Source: J054 sp965223095
Lineage (GTDB): Bacteria; Pseudomonadota; Gammaproteobacteria; Steroidobacterales; GCA-2729495
Direction: 5' to 3'
DNA length: 64,000 nucleotides
Assembly: GCA_965223095.1 (NCBI GenBank)
Contig: OZ244979.1
Coordinates: forward strand, 2,170,001-2,234,000
Below, one piece after another: positions 1 through 12,000 of this stretch. A model generated the notes under the pieces. The model did not search any database. It was not told the origin of the DNA and saw only the letters and a program-made list of their open reading frames with translations. Every line of letters begins with the position of its first letter. The first letter of the stretch is position 1. Position numbers and translations under genes: made by a program.

Positions 1-3000
1 ATCACTGGTATCGATGGCGAAGTACTCAGCTACTCGGAAGGCGACGGTGCTGTCGTCATGGAGCAAGGCGGAGACGCACTTGTCACGGATCCCGATTCAA
101 GCGATTTTGATGGCGGCACGCTGATTGTCGAGGTCGATTTTGGTTTGCAGGCCGGCGAGGATGTCGTGGCAATCCGCAATCAGGGTGCCGGTGCCGGTCA
201 GATCGGTATCAGCGGCAGCAACGTCACCTATGGTGGAGTCATCATCGGCAGCTTTGTCGGCGGAACGGGTGTTACACCGCTCACGGTGACGTTCAACGCG
301 AGTGCGACGCCGACTGGAGTGAGTGCGCTCGTCAACAACATTACCTACGAAAACACTAACACGGACAATCCGATTGAGGGGACACGTAGCGTCGTGTTCG
401 ACGTCACTGATGGCGACGGAGGCATGTCGGGTACCCAGAACGTACTCATCAATGTGACAGGAGTTAACGATCAGGCGATAGCCGATCTCGACGGGGCGGA
501 CGGCATCGGTTTCGATTTCGCGACAAGCTTCACCGAGGGCCTTGGCGCCGTCAATATCACCGACAGCGATGCCACTGTCAGCGATGTAGACAATATTGAT
601 TTCTTCAGCATCGGTATCAACCTATTCGGCAACTTAGATGGTGCGGCTGAAACGATTACCGTCGCAGGCATCTCTTTCGCGTATGGTTCGAGCAGTGTCG
701 TAGTAAGCACACTGGGCAGTACCGATTTCAATATCGATTTCGATGGCTCCGGCTTTACGATTACAAACGATGCCGGGGGCAATATTCCACAAGCGGATCT
801 TGAGTTACTCATCCGTGGGATTACCTATGAAAATTTGGATGCCAATCCAACGGCTGGTGATCGAACAATTGACATCATCCCTGAGGATGGTGATGGTCTA
901 AATGGCATCGGCTCGACCAGCACTATTACGGTGGTTGCACAAAATGATGCCCCAATACTCACCCTGTCCGGTGCGACGCTCAACTACGATGAAAACGATC
1001 CCGCTACGCCGATTGATTCTGGAATTCTGATCTCAGATCCCGACAGCAGTAACTTTGATGGCGGGCAACTTGTTGTTGACGTCCCGGTTAATGGCAGTGG
1101 GTCTGACCGAATCGAAATTCGCGATGAGGGCATGGGTGCCGGACAAGTTGGGGTCATTGGCAGTGACGTTTATTATGGCGGCGTGCAAATAGGTAGCTTC
1201 ACCGGTAGTGGTGCGCCGTTGCGTGTGACGTTCAATGCGACGGCGGATGCGAGTTCCGTTCAAGCAGTCGCGCAAAACATAACTTTCAGGAATCTTTCGG
1301 ACACACCTTCTACTGCCGACCGCACTGTTCGCTTTGTCGTCACCGATGGTGACGGTGGCACCAGCACCGCGCAAATGACCACCGTTTTTGTTAATGCGTT
1401 GGACGATGCACCTGAACTAGACCTAGACGCGGACAATTCTTCATCGACCGGCTTGAACTTTAGTAGCACATGGGTTGAAGGTAGCGGTCAGGTTGCAGTT
1501 GCAGATAGTGACGCCACTTTGATAGACATTGACAGCACCAATCTGATTTCGATGACTGTCACCATCACGAATATCATCGATATTTCAGCTGAGACTTTAT
1601 CGGCAGATACAACCGGAACGTCAATTGTCGCTAATTACGACTCGGCAACGGGCATTTTGACCTTGACCGGGGTCGATACGGTTGAAAACTATGAGCAAGT
1701 GTTACGCACAGTTGCCTATGACAACACCGCATCGAACCCGAACTCAGCTGACCGCTCTATTTCCTTTGTTGCGCAAGATGCAGCAAATTCAAGCCTTGTT
1801 GCTACCACCACTCTGACCATGTCTGCTGGTGCAAATATGGGGCTCGTTGGCCACTATCAACTTGATGAAGGCTCGGGAAACATTGCTGTAGACAGTTCCG
1901 TATATGGTTGGGATGGTAGCCATGCTGGGCCTACCGACCCTGTCCATGTTGCTGGCCACATAGGCAGTGGCGCACTCGACTTTTCCGGCGATTTCGATGT
2001 GGTTGAGGTTGCTGATGCGCCAGACGGTCATCTCGATTTCGGTGCCGGCGACTTTACAGTGAGTTTCTGGTTAAACACAACGCAAGTTCCATCTGGTGAA
2101 GCTCGTCTAATTGGTAAGCAAACTGGCGGCGCATCGCCTGGTTTCGTGTTCTTTACTGATTCCTTCGGTGAACTGATCTTCGCTGTCAATGACGGCAGTC
2201 AAATCGTGGCTTTAGCAGACGGTGGCTCAAATCTGGACGGCGATTGGCACCACGTCACGGGTCTGCGTGTTGGTAATCTATTTGAGCTATATATCGATGG
2301 GGCATTAGTCGGCTCTCAGACACTAGCGATTGGCAGCATCGATAACAGCGCTAACTTGGTTTTCGGAGCAAGCGCCTTTGAATACGATGGTCTTCTTGAC
2401 GATATTCGTCTCTACGATGAAGCAATAACGCCGGGTGAGATTGACGACCTAGCCAATCCACCGGCAATCGATCTCGATGCCAACAATTCTGCAGCAGCAG
2501 GCATTGATTTTTCGACTTCGTGGACAGAAGACACTGCGCCAACCCTGATAGCAGACAGTGATGCAGTGCTAGCGGATGCCGATGATGCGAATTTAACCTC
2601 GTTGACCGTCACGATCACAAACCTACTGGATGGAACTTTAGAGGTGCTTGATGCTGACGTAACAGGAACATCAATTACGACAAACTATGACTCAGCTACC
2701 GGCGCGCTAACTCTAACGGGCAGCGATTCTGTCGCAAACTATCAGCAGGTACTGCGCACAATTACCTACAATAATTCATCGGATACGCCAGATACGACAG
2801 ACCGAATTATTGAATTCATCGTATCCGATGGTACTTCGTCGAGCGCGGTTGCCACGACCACCCTGACTATGTTTAGTGCCAACGACGGCGGTCGAATAGA
2901 TCTCGATGCTGACGACTCCAGTGGAGCGCTGGTATGGGACTATCAAACTACGTTTACCGAGAATGGCCCTGCGATCAATATCGCCGATATCGATGTCACA

Positions 3001-6000
3001 GTCACCGACCCGGATAGCAGTGTACTGCATCGCTTGACGGTATCAATATCAAATCTGCTGGACGGCGCCAATGAAATACTGGCCGCCGATACCACCGGTA
3101 CCAGTATCGTCGCAAGCTATGATTCCGCTACCGGTGTTTTAACCTTAGACGGAACTGATTCACTCGCGAACTACCAGCAGGTACTGCAGACGGTCACGTA
3201 TGAAAACACCTCAGATACACCTGATACGACCGACCGATCAATTGCATTTATCGGGTCGGGCCCAGGCACCATTCCGAATAATTTTACCAACGTTGCTTAC
3301 ACAACGGTTCAAATAGTTGCGACAGATGACGCCCCTGTAATTACAAGCGATGGTGGGAATGCCACGGCAAACCTTAACGTCCTTGAGAATACGATAGCTG
3401 TTACAACTGTCACCGCATCGGATCCGGAAGGCGACGGCATCACCTACAGCATTAGCGGTGGCGCCGACGCATTATTGTTTGACATCGATAGCGTGACTGG
3501 CGAATTAAGTTTCAAAGTTGCGCCTGATTTCGAAAATCCCGCTGATTCAGGTTTAGACAATACTTACGAGGTAGAGGTTACGGCCACAGCAAACGGCGAA
3601 GTTGACGCACAACTAATTAGTGTCAACGTAACTGATGCAGATGAAATCGCACCAGTTGTAACAGTAACTGGAATAAGCACCACCGATACTACGCCACAGC
3701 TAGCAGGTACCGTTGACGATCCCACGGCAACCGTTCAAGTGACTGTCGACGGGAACACTTATGCTGCTACCAACAATGGTGATGGCACCTGGATTTTAGC
3801 CGACAATAGCATTACACCAGCCCTAGCTGATGGCACTTATGACGTGTCCGTCACTGCCACCGATGGGGTGGGCAATGTCGGAACCGATGCCAGCGTCAAT
3901 GAGCTGACAATTGATACCACAGCACCCGTTGTGACAGTTACCGGGGTTTCAACGGCAGACAACACCCCCGCACTCACTGGTACTGTCTCCGATCCCACCG
4001 CAACGATCCAAGTTACCGTGAACGGCAACACTTATGCCGCTACCAACAACGGTGACGGCACATGGACGCTCGCCGACAATAGCATTGCACCAGCGCTGGC
4101 CGATGGCACTTATGATGTCAGTGTCACCGCCATCGACGGGGTGGGCAATGTCGGCAATGATGCCAGCGTTGATGAGTTGGTTGTCGACACCACCGCACCG
4201 GTGGCAACCGTTACGGGTATCACCACCGCTGACAACGCACCCGCGTTGACTGGCACGGTTTCTGACCCAACTGCTTCGATACAGGTGACGGTTGATGGCA
4301 ACACCTATGCCGCCACCAACAATGGCGATGGTACTTGGACGCTAGCGGACAACAGCATTGCACCGGCCCTGACCGACGGCACCTATGACGTCAGTGTCAT
4401 TGCCACCGATGGAGTCGGCAACGTCGGCACCGACGCATCGGTCGATGAACTGGTCATTGATACGACCGCACCGCTTGTAACCATCACCGGGTTAAGCACC
4501 GCCGACAATACGCCTGCGTTGACCGGCACGGTCAACGATCCTAGCGCGACGATCCAAGTCACCGTGAACGGCAACACCTATGCCGCCATCAACAACGGCG
4601 ATGGCAGCTGGACGCTCGCCGACAACAGCATCGCACCGGCCCTGACCGACGGCACCTATGACGTCAGTGTCACTGCCACCGATGGAGTCGGCAATGTCGG
4701 CACCGACGCATCGGTTAATGAACTGACCGTTGATACCACTGCACCGGTTGTTACAGTCACCGGGGTTTCAACGGCAGACAACACTCCCGCGCTCACTGGT
4801 ACTGTCTCCGATCCCACCGCGACGATCCAAGTCACCGTGAACGGCAACACCTATGCCGCCACCAACAACGGCGATGGCACTTGGACCTTGGCCGATAACA
4901 CGATTGCACCAGCCCTAGCCGATGGTACTTATGATGTGTCGGTCACCGCCATCGATGCCGTAAGCAATGTCAGCACCGATGCCTCGGTCAATGAACTGAC
5001 GGTGGATACCACCGCACCGGTGGTCACCATCACAGGGCTGACGACTGCGGATAACACGCCGGCTCTCACCGGTACGATCAACGATGCTACCGCTGCCGTT
5101 CAAGTGACGGTTGACGGCAACACCTATGCGGCGACCAACAATGGTGATGGCACTTGGGCTCTGGCTGACAATGCCATTGCCCCTGCTTTATTAGATGGCA
5201 CCTATGATGTCTCGGTCAGTGCAACTGACGGCGTCGGTAATGTTAGCACCGATGGCAGTGTTGATGAGCTGGTTGTGGATACGACTGCACCAGTGGTCAC
5301 GATTACCGGACTAACGACTGCTGACAACACCCCGGCACTCACCGGTACGATCAGCGACCCGACTGCGACTATCCAAGTCACGGTCGATGGCAATACCTAT
5401 GCCGCCACCAACAATGGCGACGGCACTTGGACCTTGGCCGATAACACGATTACACTGGCATTGCTGGATGGTACTTATGATGTGTCAGTCTCGGCGACTG
5501 ATGGCGTCAGCAACATCGGCACCGATGCTTCGGTTGACGAATTGGTCGTCGATACGACTGCGCCAGTGGTCACCATCACGGGCCTGAATACATCGGACAA
5601 CACCCCAGCTTTAACCGGTACGGTCAGTGACCCGACGGCTTCTATACAAGTCACTGTCGACGGTAACACCTATGCTGCCACCAACAATGGTGATAGCACG
5701 TGGACGCTAGCGGACAACAGCATTGCACCGGCCTTAGCTGACGGCACTTACGATGTCAGCGTCACTGCTACCGACGGGGTGGGCAATGTCGGGACGGACG
5801 CAAGTGTCAATGAGCTGACTGTTGATACGACGGCTCCGGTCGTGACTATCACCAGCCTGAGTACCGCCGACAATACGCCTGCATTGACCGGCACGGTCAA
5901 CGATCCCAGCGCGACGATCCAAGTCACCGTGAACGGCAACACCTATGCCGCGACTAACAACGGGGATGGCACCTGGACGCTGGCGGATAACGCCATTGCG

Positions 6001-9000
6001 CCGGCACTGGCCGACGGCACTTACGATGTGAGCGTCGCGGCTGCGGATAGCCTGGGCAATGCTGGCAATGATGCCAGCGTGAACGAATTAGTCGTCGACA
6101 CCACTGCACCGGTGGTCACCATCACGGGGCTGACGACTGCGGATAACACGCCGGCTCTCACCGGCACGGTCAACGATCCAACCGCCACCATCCTAGTGAC
6201 GGTCGATGGCAATACCTATGCCGCCACCAACAACGGTGATGGCACCTGGACCTTAGCCGATAACAGCATCGCGCCGGCACTAGCCGATGGCACTTATGAT
6301 GTCTCAGTCACCGCCACCGATGCCTTGAGCAATGTCGGCACCGATGCCAGTGTTAACGAACTGACCGTCGATACTACCCCGCCGATTGTCACGGTGACAG
6401 GAATTTCCACCGCAGATAATACGCCTGCGTTAACCGGCACGGTCAACGACCCGACAGCAACCGTCCAAGTGACCGTGAATGGCAACATCTACGCGGCGAC
6501 GAATAACGGTGATGGCACTTGGACACTGGCCGATGACAGCATCACGCCTGCCCTGGCCGATGGTACTTACGATGTCTCGGTCACTGCGACTGATGCCGTG
6601 GGTAATGTTGGCACGGATGCGTCGGTTGATGAGTTGGTTATCGATACCACGGCGCCAGTGGTAACCGTGACTGGGGTTTCCACCGCAGATAACACCCCAG
6701 CATTGACCGGCACCGTTTCGGATCCAACTGCGACCATTCAAGTCACCGTGAACGGCAACACCTACGCGGCCACCAACAACGGGGATGGCACCTGGACCTT
6801 GGTCGATAACACGATTGCACCGGCGCTGGCCGATGGCACCTACGACGTCAGTGTGACGGCCACCGACGGCGTGGGTAACGCGGGCACGGATGTGAGTGCT
6901 AATGAATTGACGGTGGACACCACAGCACCCGCCGTAACCGTCACGAGCCTGACCACCATCGACAACACCCCAGTCTTAACCGGCACGGTGGACGACTCAT
7001 CGGCGACCATCGCTGTCATGGTGAATGGCAGTAGCTACGCAGCAACGAATAATGGCGATGGTACGTGGACACTGGCTGATAACAGCATCGCGCCCGCGCT
7101 CGCTGATGGAACCTATGACGTTGTGGTCACGGCTACGGATATTCTCGGTAATGTGGGTACCGATTCTTCGATCAATGAATTGACTGTCGATACGACCGCG
7201 CCGGTAGTTACCGTATCGGCTTTGACGACTACGGACTACACACCTGCGCTAAATGGCACTGTGTCTGATCCGGCAGCCACCGTGCGCGTTACCGTGGGTG
7301 GCCAAACCTATATAGCAACCAACAACGGTGACGGTACCTGGACCTTGGCGGACAACATCATCAGTCCTGCGCTGGCTGTGGGCACCTACGATGTGTATGT
7401 CACGGCCACGGACCCCGTGGGCAATGTCGGTGTGGATGCGAGTGTTGATGAACTAGTCATCAACAGAGCGAACATCAACCCCGTTGCCATCGATGATGTC
7501 TACACCGTGGACGAGGATATGGCATTTACCGCGGTCTTAGGCGTCGATGATCTGTTAATGAACGACAGCGATGGCGATGGTGACCCGCTGGTCGTGAATA
7601 CGACACCAATATCAGGTCCCACTAACGGCAGTCTGCTACTCAGTGCCGACGGCACCTTCACCTACACACCGAATACGGATTTCAATGGCACGGATAGCTT
7701 CAGCTACGAAGTCAGCGATGGCTACGGTGGAACTGCCCAGGCCACAGTGACGATTACGGTCAATCCGGTGAATGATCAACCGACCGCTTTGGGCGAAAGC
7801 TTTACCGTTGACGAAGATAACGGGCTGTCTGCCGTAGCCGGTGTTAACGACCTGCTAATGAATGATGCCGACCGCGACGGCGATGCTTTGCGCGTTAATG
7901 TGAATCCCGTCGTTGGCCCGAGCAACGGAACCCTGATACTTAATGCGGATGGCAGATTTACCTATAACCCCGCGGCAAATTTCAACGGGAACGACGCCTT
8001 TACCTACGAGATTTCTGATGGTAACGGCGGTACCGCGCAAGCCGTCGTGAACATTACAGTTAATCCCATCAATGATGCGCCCGTAGGCGTTGGCGACTCA
8101 GTAACCGTGCAGGAAGGTAATTCGGCCTCGATGACAGAGGCGAGTTTGCTGGCTGATGACATAGACGTGGATGGGGATTCCTTAAGTTTGGTGAATTTCA
8201 CGCAGGCAGCCAATGGTGTCGTGACGCAAAATCCAGATGGCAGCCTCGTCTACACGCCCAATACCGGGTTTACGGGTGTTGACAGCTTCAACTACACCGT
8301 TGCCGATGACTCCGGCGCCCAGGATACCGTTCAAGTTCAAGTCACCGTAACCCCGGCCATAGTCATCGATCCCGGCGATGGTGGTGGCACGGGTGGACCG
8401 CCCGTTGAGCCGCCGGATCTGCCCGGTGGCGGTTCTGGTGGACAAGGTCCAGGTTCGAATCCTGGTGGAGATGGTGGCGGAACTGAAGGGCCCGGAACCC
8501 CTCAACCGGACGAGCCCGATACCTCGGGCGAGACGCTTTTCCCGTTGCCCAGCGGTCTACCGACAACAGTCCCATTTGATGCGCCTGCGATGCCGGCATC
8601 GTTCATGGAATCATCGGATGATGATAATTCCCGCGGGCACTCAGCACCGCCCAAGTTTATGTATGACGCCTTGCAAACCATCGAAGGCATGTTCGATGTT
8701 GAGTTTGCTGATTTCGGCTTACTGAAACTGAACCAACTGGCCATTTGGGAAGCGTTAGATACGCTCAAGCATGATATGAGCGACCGTGATGACCTTGGGC
8801 AAATTGATGGGTCAATGATGGTGCAAATATCCACGGGTACAAGCCTGCTGCTTAGCGCCGGCATCCTAACTTGGGTGTTGCGCGGTGGCGCCCTGGCGAG
8901 CGCCTTGCTGTCCACGATGCCGGTTTGGCAGGGGTTTGACCCTTTGCCAGTGCTGTTGGCTCGCAAGCGGCGTCGCGATAAAGACGAAGAAAAGCTTCGG

Positions 9001-9084
9001 TCTAAGAAGATCTTAAAGGAATCGCATGTCGATCAGCTGTTTGAGGCCGCGGGAATCGACGACGCATCCAAGGCGCGGAGTTGA
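1..9084 (+). CDS. Giant cadherin/Ig-like repeat surface protein (5' end outside window)
   Basis: The frame is open to the left edge, so the true start is upstream; the first ATG inside is at 58, and residue numbers below count from it. Order of modules: two DSS-x-FDGG-type repeats (about residues 15-450), three repeats of a YDSATG-x-LTL type with a LamG/concanavalin-like domain between the first and second (about 600-790), one cadherin-like domain (about 1090-1200), 14 Ig-like repeats (1200-2473), three tandem-95/VCBS-like repeats rich in DGDGD (to about 2770), a Gly/Pro-rich linker, and a C-terminal region with one hydrophobic helix (about 2925-2945) and a basic tail (KRRRDKDEEK). This predicts a very long extracellular fibre anchored by its C-terminus, presumably in the inner membrane. 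It ends 8 bp before a c-di-GMP enzyme gene, which suggests an operon in surface attachment. The ligand is unknown. Confidence 0.85.
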   Translation: MTGIDGEVLSYSEGDGAVVMEQGGDALVTDPDSSDFDGGTLIVEVDFGLQAGEDVVAIRNQGAGAGQIGISGSNVTYGGVIIGSFVGGTGVTPLTVTFNASATPTGVSALVNNITYENTNTDNPIEGTRSVVFDVTDGDGGMSGTQNVLINVTGVNDQAIADLDGADGIGFDFATSFTEGLGAVNITDSDATVSDVDNIDFFSIGINLFGNLDGAAETITVAGISFAYGSSSVVVSTLGSTDFNIDFDGSGFTITNDAGGNIPQADLELLIRGITYENLDANPTAGDRTIDIIPEDGDGLNGIGSTSTITVVAQNDAPILTLSGATLNYDENDPATPIDSGILISDPDSSNFDGGQLVVDVPVNGSGSDRIEIRDEGMGAGQVGVIGSDVYYGGVQIGSFTGSGAPLRVTFNATADASSVQAVAQNITFRNLSDTPSTADRTVRFVVTDGDGGTSTAQMTTVFVNALDDAPELDLDADNSSSTGLNFSSTWVEGSGQVAVADSDATLIDIDSTNLISMTVTITNIIDISAETLSADTTGTSIVANYDSATGILTLTGVDTVENYEQVLRTVAYDNTASNPNSADRSISFVAQDAANSSLVATTTLTMSAGANMGLVGHYQLDEGSGNIAVDSSVYGWDGSHAGPTDPVHVAGHIGSGALDFSGDFDVVEVADAPDGHLDFGAGDFTVSFWLNTTQVPSGEARLIGKQTGGASPGFVFFTDSFGELIFAVNDGSQIVALADGGSNLDGDWHHVTGLRVGNLFELYIDGALVGSQTLAIGSIDNSANLVFGASAFEYDGLLDDIRLYDEAITPGEIDDLANPPAIDLDANNSAAAGIDFSTSWTEDTAPTLIADSDAVLADADDANLTSLTVTITNLLDGTLEVLDADVTGTSITTNYDSATGALTLTGSDSVANYQQVLRTITYNNSSDTPDTTDRIIEFIVSDGTSSSAVATTTLTMFSANDGGRIDLDADDSSGALVWDYQTTFTENGPAINIADIDVTVTDPDSSVLHRLTVSISNLLDGANEILAADTTGTSIVASYDSATGVLTLDGTDSLANYQQVLQTVTYENTSDTPDTTDRSIAFIGSGPGTIPNNFTNVAYTTVQIVATDDAPVITSDGGNATANLNVLENTIAVTTVTASDPEGDGITYSISGGADALLFDIDSVTGELSFKVAPDFENPADSGLDNTYEVEVTATANGEVDAQLISVNVTDADEIAPVVTVTGISTTDTTPQLAGTVDDPTATVQVTVDGNTYAATNNGDGTWILADNSITPALADGTYDVSVTATDGVGNVGTDASVNELTIDTTAPVVTVTGVSTADNTPALTGTVSDPTATIQVTVNGNTYAATNNGDGTWTLADNSIAPALADGTYDVSVTAIDGVGNVGNDASVDELVVDTTAPVATVTGITTADNAPALTGTVSDPTASIQVTVDGNTYAATNNGDGTWTLADNSIAPALTDGTYDVSVIATDGVGNVGTDASVDELVIDTTAPLVTITGLSTADNTPALTGTVNDPSATIQVTVNGNTYAAINNGDGSWTLADNSIAPALTDGTYDVSVTATDGVGNVGTDASVNELTVDTTAPVVTVTGVSTADNTPALTGTVSDPTATIQVTVNGNTYAATNNGDGTWTLADNTIAPALADGTYDVSVTAIDAVSNVSTDASVNELTVDTTAPVVTITGLTTADNTPALTGTINDATAAVQVTVDGNTYAATNNGDGTWALADNAIAPALLDGTYDVSVSATDGVGNVSTDGSVDELVVDTTAPVVTITGLTTADNTPALTGTISDPTATIQVTVDGNTYAATNNGDGTWTLADNTITLALLDGTYDVSVSATDGVSNIGTDASVDELVVDTTAPVVTITGLNTSDNTPALTGTVSDPTASIQVTVDGNTYAATNNGDSTWTLADNSIAPALADGTYDVSVTATDGVGNVGTDASVNELTVDTTAPVVTITSLSTADNTPALTGTVNDPSATIQVTVNGNTYAATNNGDGTWTLADNAIAPALADGTYDVSVAAADSLGNAGNDASVNELVVDTTAPVVTITGLTTADNTPALTGTVNDPTATILVTVDGNTYAATNNGDGTWTLADNSIAPALADGTYDVSVTATDALSNVGTDASVNELTVDTTPPIVTVTGISTADNTPALTGTVNDPTATVQVTVNGNIYAATNNGDGTWTLADDSITPALADGTYDVSVTATDAVGNVGTDASVDELVIDTTAPVVTVTGVSTADNTPALTGTVSDPTATIQVTVNGNTYAATNNGDGTWTLVDNTIAPALADGTYDVSVTATDGVGNAGTDVSANELTVDTTAPAVTVTSLTTIDNTPVLTGTVDDSSATIAVMVNGSSYAATNNGDGTWTLADNSIAPALADGTYDVVVTATDILGNVGTDSSINELTVDTTAPVVTVSALTTTDYTPALNGTVSDPAATVRVTVGGQTYIATNNGDGTWTLADNIISPALAVGTYDVYVTATDPVGNVGVDASVDELVINRANINPVAIDDVYTVDEDMAFTAVLGVDDLLMNDSDGDGDPLVVNTTPISGPTNGSLLLSADGTFTYTPNTDFNGTDSFSYEVSDGYGGTAQATVTITVNPVNDQPTALGESFTVDEDNGLSAVAGVNDLLMNDADRDGDALRVNVNPVVGPSNGTLILNADGRFTYNPAANFNGNDAFTYEISDGNGGTAQAVVNITVNPINDAPVGVGDSVTVQEGNSASMTEASLLADDIDVDGDSLSLVNFTQAANGVVTQNPDGSLVYTPNTGFTGVDSFNYTVADDSGAQDTVQVQVTVTPAIVIDPGDGGGTGGPPVEPPDLPGGGSGGQGPGSNPGGDGGGTEGPGTPQPDEPDTSGETLFPLPSGLPTTVPFDAPAMPASFMESSDDDNSRGHSAPPKFMYDALQTIEGMFDVEFADFGLLKLNQLAIWEALDTLKHDMSDRDDLGQIDGSMMVQISTGTSLLLSAGILTWVLRGGALASALLSTMPVWQGFDPLPVLLARKRRRDKDEEKLRSKKILKESHVDQLFEAAGIDDASKARS
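3655..7476 (+). repeat. 14 tandem 273-bp (91-aa) Ig-like repeats
   Basis: Fourteen consecutive units of 273 bp inside the giant surface protein gene. Each begins with VVT(V/I)TG-like residues, contains TPALTGTV and NNGDGTW, and ends with DTTAP. The period is seen directly: equivalent motifs recur every 273 bp (for example, TATGACGT-type positions near 3838, 4111, 4384 and 4657). Units are very similar at DNA level in the middle and more diverged at the ends (units 1, 13 and 14), as expected if internal units are exchanged or duplicated by recombination. Confidence 0.93.
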
Positions 9085-9092
9085 ATTGAGTC

Positions 9093-12000
9093 ATGAGGAT
9101 TAGCCTTTCGCCCACCCTGCGGATCACCCTTGGCCTGGTCTTCGTCACCCTCAGCCTAATAATGGCTGCCAGCTTTGTTGGGCTCGTTCCGGAAAAGAGC
9201 GAAGTGGCGCTGAAGGCGCGCGTGAGCTTCGTCGAGGCGCTGGCGGTGCAATTATCCACGGCCGCATCGCGGACCGATATTCGCTTAATCACTGATACGC
9301 TAGAGTCCATCGTTGAGCGCGACGAGAACGTGTTGTCGGCCGCGCTACGCGATAAACACGGCAATATTATTGCCGGCTCCGGTGATCATGAGACGCATTG
9401 GGTGCCACATGCCGATGGTCGGTCCACCGAGACCCATGCGCAGGTGCCGATTTTTCAAGCTGAGCGCCGCTGGGGCACCGTGGAAATCAGTTTTGCCAAG
9501 CTGGGGACCAGCGGTAGCCTGCTCGACAGAGTCAGAAATTCCCCCTTTAGTCTTTTCGCATTTATCGCCTTAGCCGGCTTCGGTGCCTACTTCATGTTGA
9601 TGCGCCGCGCCCTCAGGGAGCTGGATCCCAGCGGCGTCATTCCCGAGCGGGTTAAGGCCGCCTTTGATGCCCTTGCCGAGGGTGTGTTGATCATGGATGA
9701 GCAGGAGCGAATTGTCTTGGTGAATGGCGCCTTCCTGAAAAATATATGGCAATCAGACAAACCGCTGGCCGGACGTAAGTCCTCAGAACTGAACTGGCGG
9801 CAGCTGCAGGGCAACGTGGAACCCGAGGCACTACCCTGGCAGCTTGCCATACGAGACGGGGAGAAGAAAGTGGGGATGCCCCTTAGCGTCCGCACGGTTT
9901 CAGGTGAAATGCGCACTTTCATGGTGAACGGCTCACCGATTACCGATGGTGATGGAAAAATCCGCGGGGCCCTGGCGACCTTTGACGACGTGACGGACTT
10001 GGAAAAGAAGAACGCCGACCTGCGCAGTGCCATGATCAAGCTGGAAGAAGCCCAGGATGAGGTCAATCGCCAGAATCGCGAATTGCAATACTTGGCAACG
10101 CGAGATTCATTAACCGGTTGCTTGAATCGTCGCGCCTACTTTGAGGCAATGGACGAGGCCATTGAAGCCGTTCAACGAGCTGGCGCACCCCTGTGTTGCA
10201 TGATGCTGGATATTGATCATTTCAAGAAAATCAATGACACGCATGGCCATAGCATGGGCGACAAGGTCATTACGTTAGTTGCCGAGGAATTGGTAGCAGG
10301 TTGCCGCGATGTTGATCTGGTGTGTCGCTATGGGGGCGAGGAATTCTGTATTGCCTTGCCGGGCTTATCAATGCAAGAAACTGCGGCAATCGCCGAGCGG
10401 ATTCGCCAAGGCGTGGCAGGTCTTTCGGAAACGCGCCTTAATTCTGCCCTTAAGGTCACCATCAGTATTGGCATAGCAGAGTTAGCAGCGGCGGGTGGTT
10501 CCGGTAAGACCATGATTAAGGAGGCCGACATGGCACTCTATTCGGCCAAGGAGAACGGCCGCAATCGCGTGGTCTGTTGGGATTCCGCGCAAATGACCCT
10601 GACCATTCAAAAGGCCGACTTAGAGACGGGTACCGGCGGCATCGTATCAGCGAATACGCAGCTGGTTGACACCACTCCAGCCGATCAGCGATCCGGCAAC
10701 GTTGTTCAAGTATTGCAGCAGAGAATCAGCGATCTCGAAAACTTGCTGGATGGTCAAGCGATGACGCCGGACAAGCGTGTTGGCTATGACAAGTTGACCG
10801 GACTGCCAGACCGTGTGTTGTTCTTTGATCGAGTTTCGCAGTCCATTGCGCGAGCCGCACGATTGGCGCATACCGTAGCGATACTGTATATGGAGATACC
10901 AGCTTTTCGCCGCGTCAACGCTGCCTTCGGCGCGGTGGCTGGAGATCAGCTATTGCGTGACTTCGCGGCGCGTATCACCGCATTGTTGCGCGCCAGCGAT
11001 ACGGTGGCGGCACTGGGAGAAAAACGCGATGGCGCTGGGATTTGCCGATTGAGTAAGGAAGAGTTCGCCATCGAACTCGCCGATATTCAAGACCCTGATA
11101 CCGTCACTTGGATCGTCAGGCGAATATTCAACGGGCTCGTGGAACCGTTTCACATTGAGAATCGAGAAATCTATATCACCTGCAACATCGGTATTGCGCT
11201 ATACCCCAACGACGCGAATAGCTCCGAAGTTCTAATCAGCAATGCGCGTGTAGCCAGGCAACATACGCGAGATCGGCAAGGCGAAAACACTTACACCTAT
11301 TATTCGAGCAACATGCATGCTAATGCCATGGAGCAAATGATGCTCGAAGCCCAGTTACGTCAGGCTCTGAAGAATAATGAATTCGTGCTGCACTACCAGC
11401 CTAAGCTCGATGTAAATAGCGGTGATGTCGTGTCAATGGAAGCCTTGATCCGCTGGGATCACCCGGACATGGGTATCATTTCGCCCGGCAAGTTTATACC
11501 CCTTGCTGAGCAAACCGGTCTTATTAATAGTATCGGTCAGTGGGTTCTGCATGAGGCCTGTCAGCAAGCCCGGCGATGGATTAATGAGGATATCGCGCCC
11601 CAATCCATCGCGGTCAATCTCTCTGCGGTGCAACTTCGCGCCGCCGACATCGGTGAACAGATTGTCGCGACCATTGCGGAAGCCGGGCTTAGCAACCACC
11701 ACATTGAACTTGAGATCACCGAAACGGCCTTGATGCAGGACGTAGAGTTGTCATCACAAGCGCTGCGCGTATTGCACCAGCGTGGACTTGTGCTGTCGGT
11801 TGACGACTTTGGTACGGGCTATTCATCCCTGAGTTATTTAAAGCGCTTCAGTGTCGATAGCTTGAAGATCGATCGAAGTTTTATTCGCGATGTTGCCAAC
11901 AGTGCGGACGACCGAACGGTGGTGTCCGCCATCGTCGCCATGGCCCATCATATGGGGATCCGCGTCGTGGCAGAGGGTGTCGAAACCGCAGATCAGCTGC

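Noticed and set aside
3837..6488. Series of 62-64 codon minus-strand frames with the same start (MLPFTVTW...), 273 bp apart
   Set aside because: Antisense shadows of the Ig-like repeats; their regular spacing and valine/serine/threonine-rich sequence follow from the repeat.
3655..7476. CRISPR-like array of direct repeats
   Set aside because: Units are 273 bp, in frame and coding; there are no short repeats with unique spacers.
8182..8966. Minus- and plus-strand ORFs of 78-154 codons over the 3' end of the giant gene
   Set aside because: They overlap a clearly coding frame with family domains and have no domains of their own.
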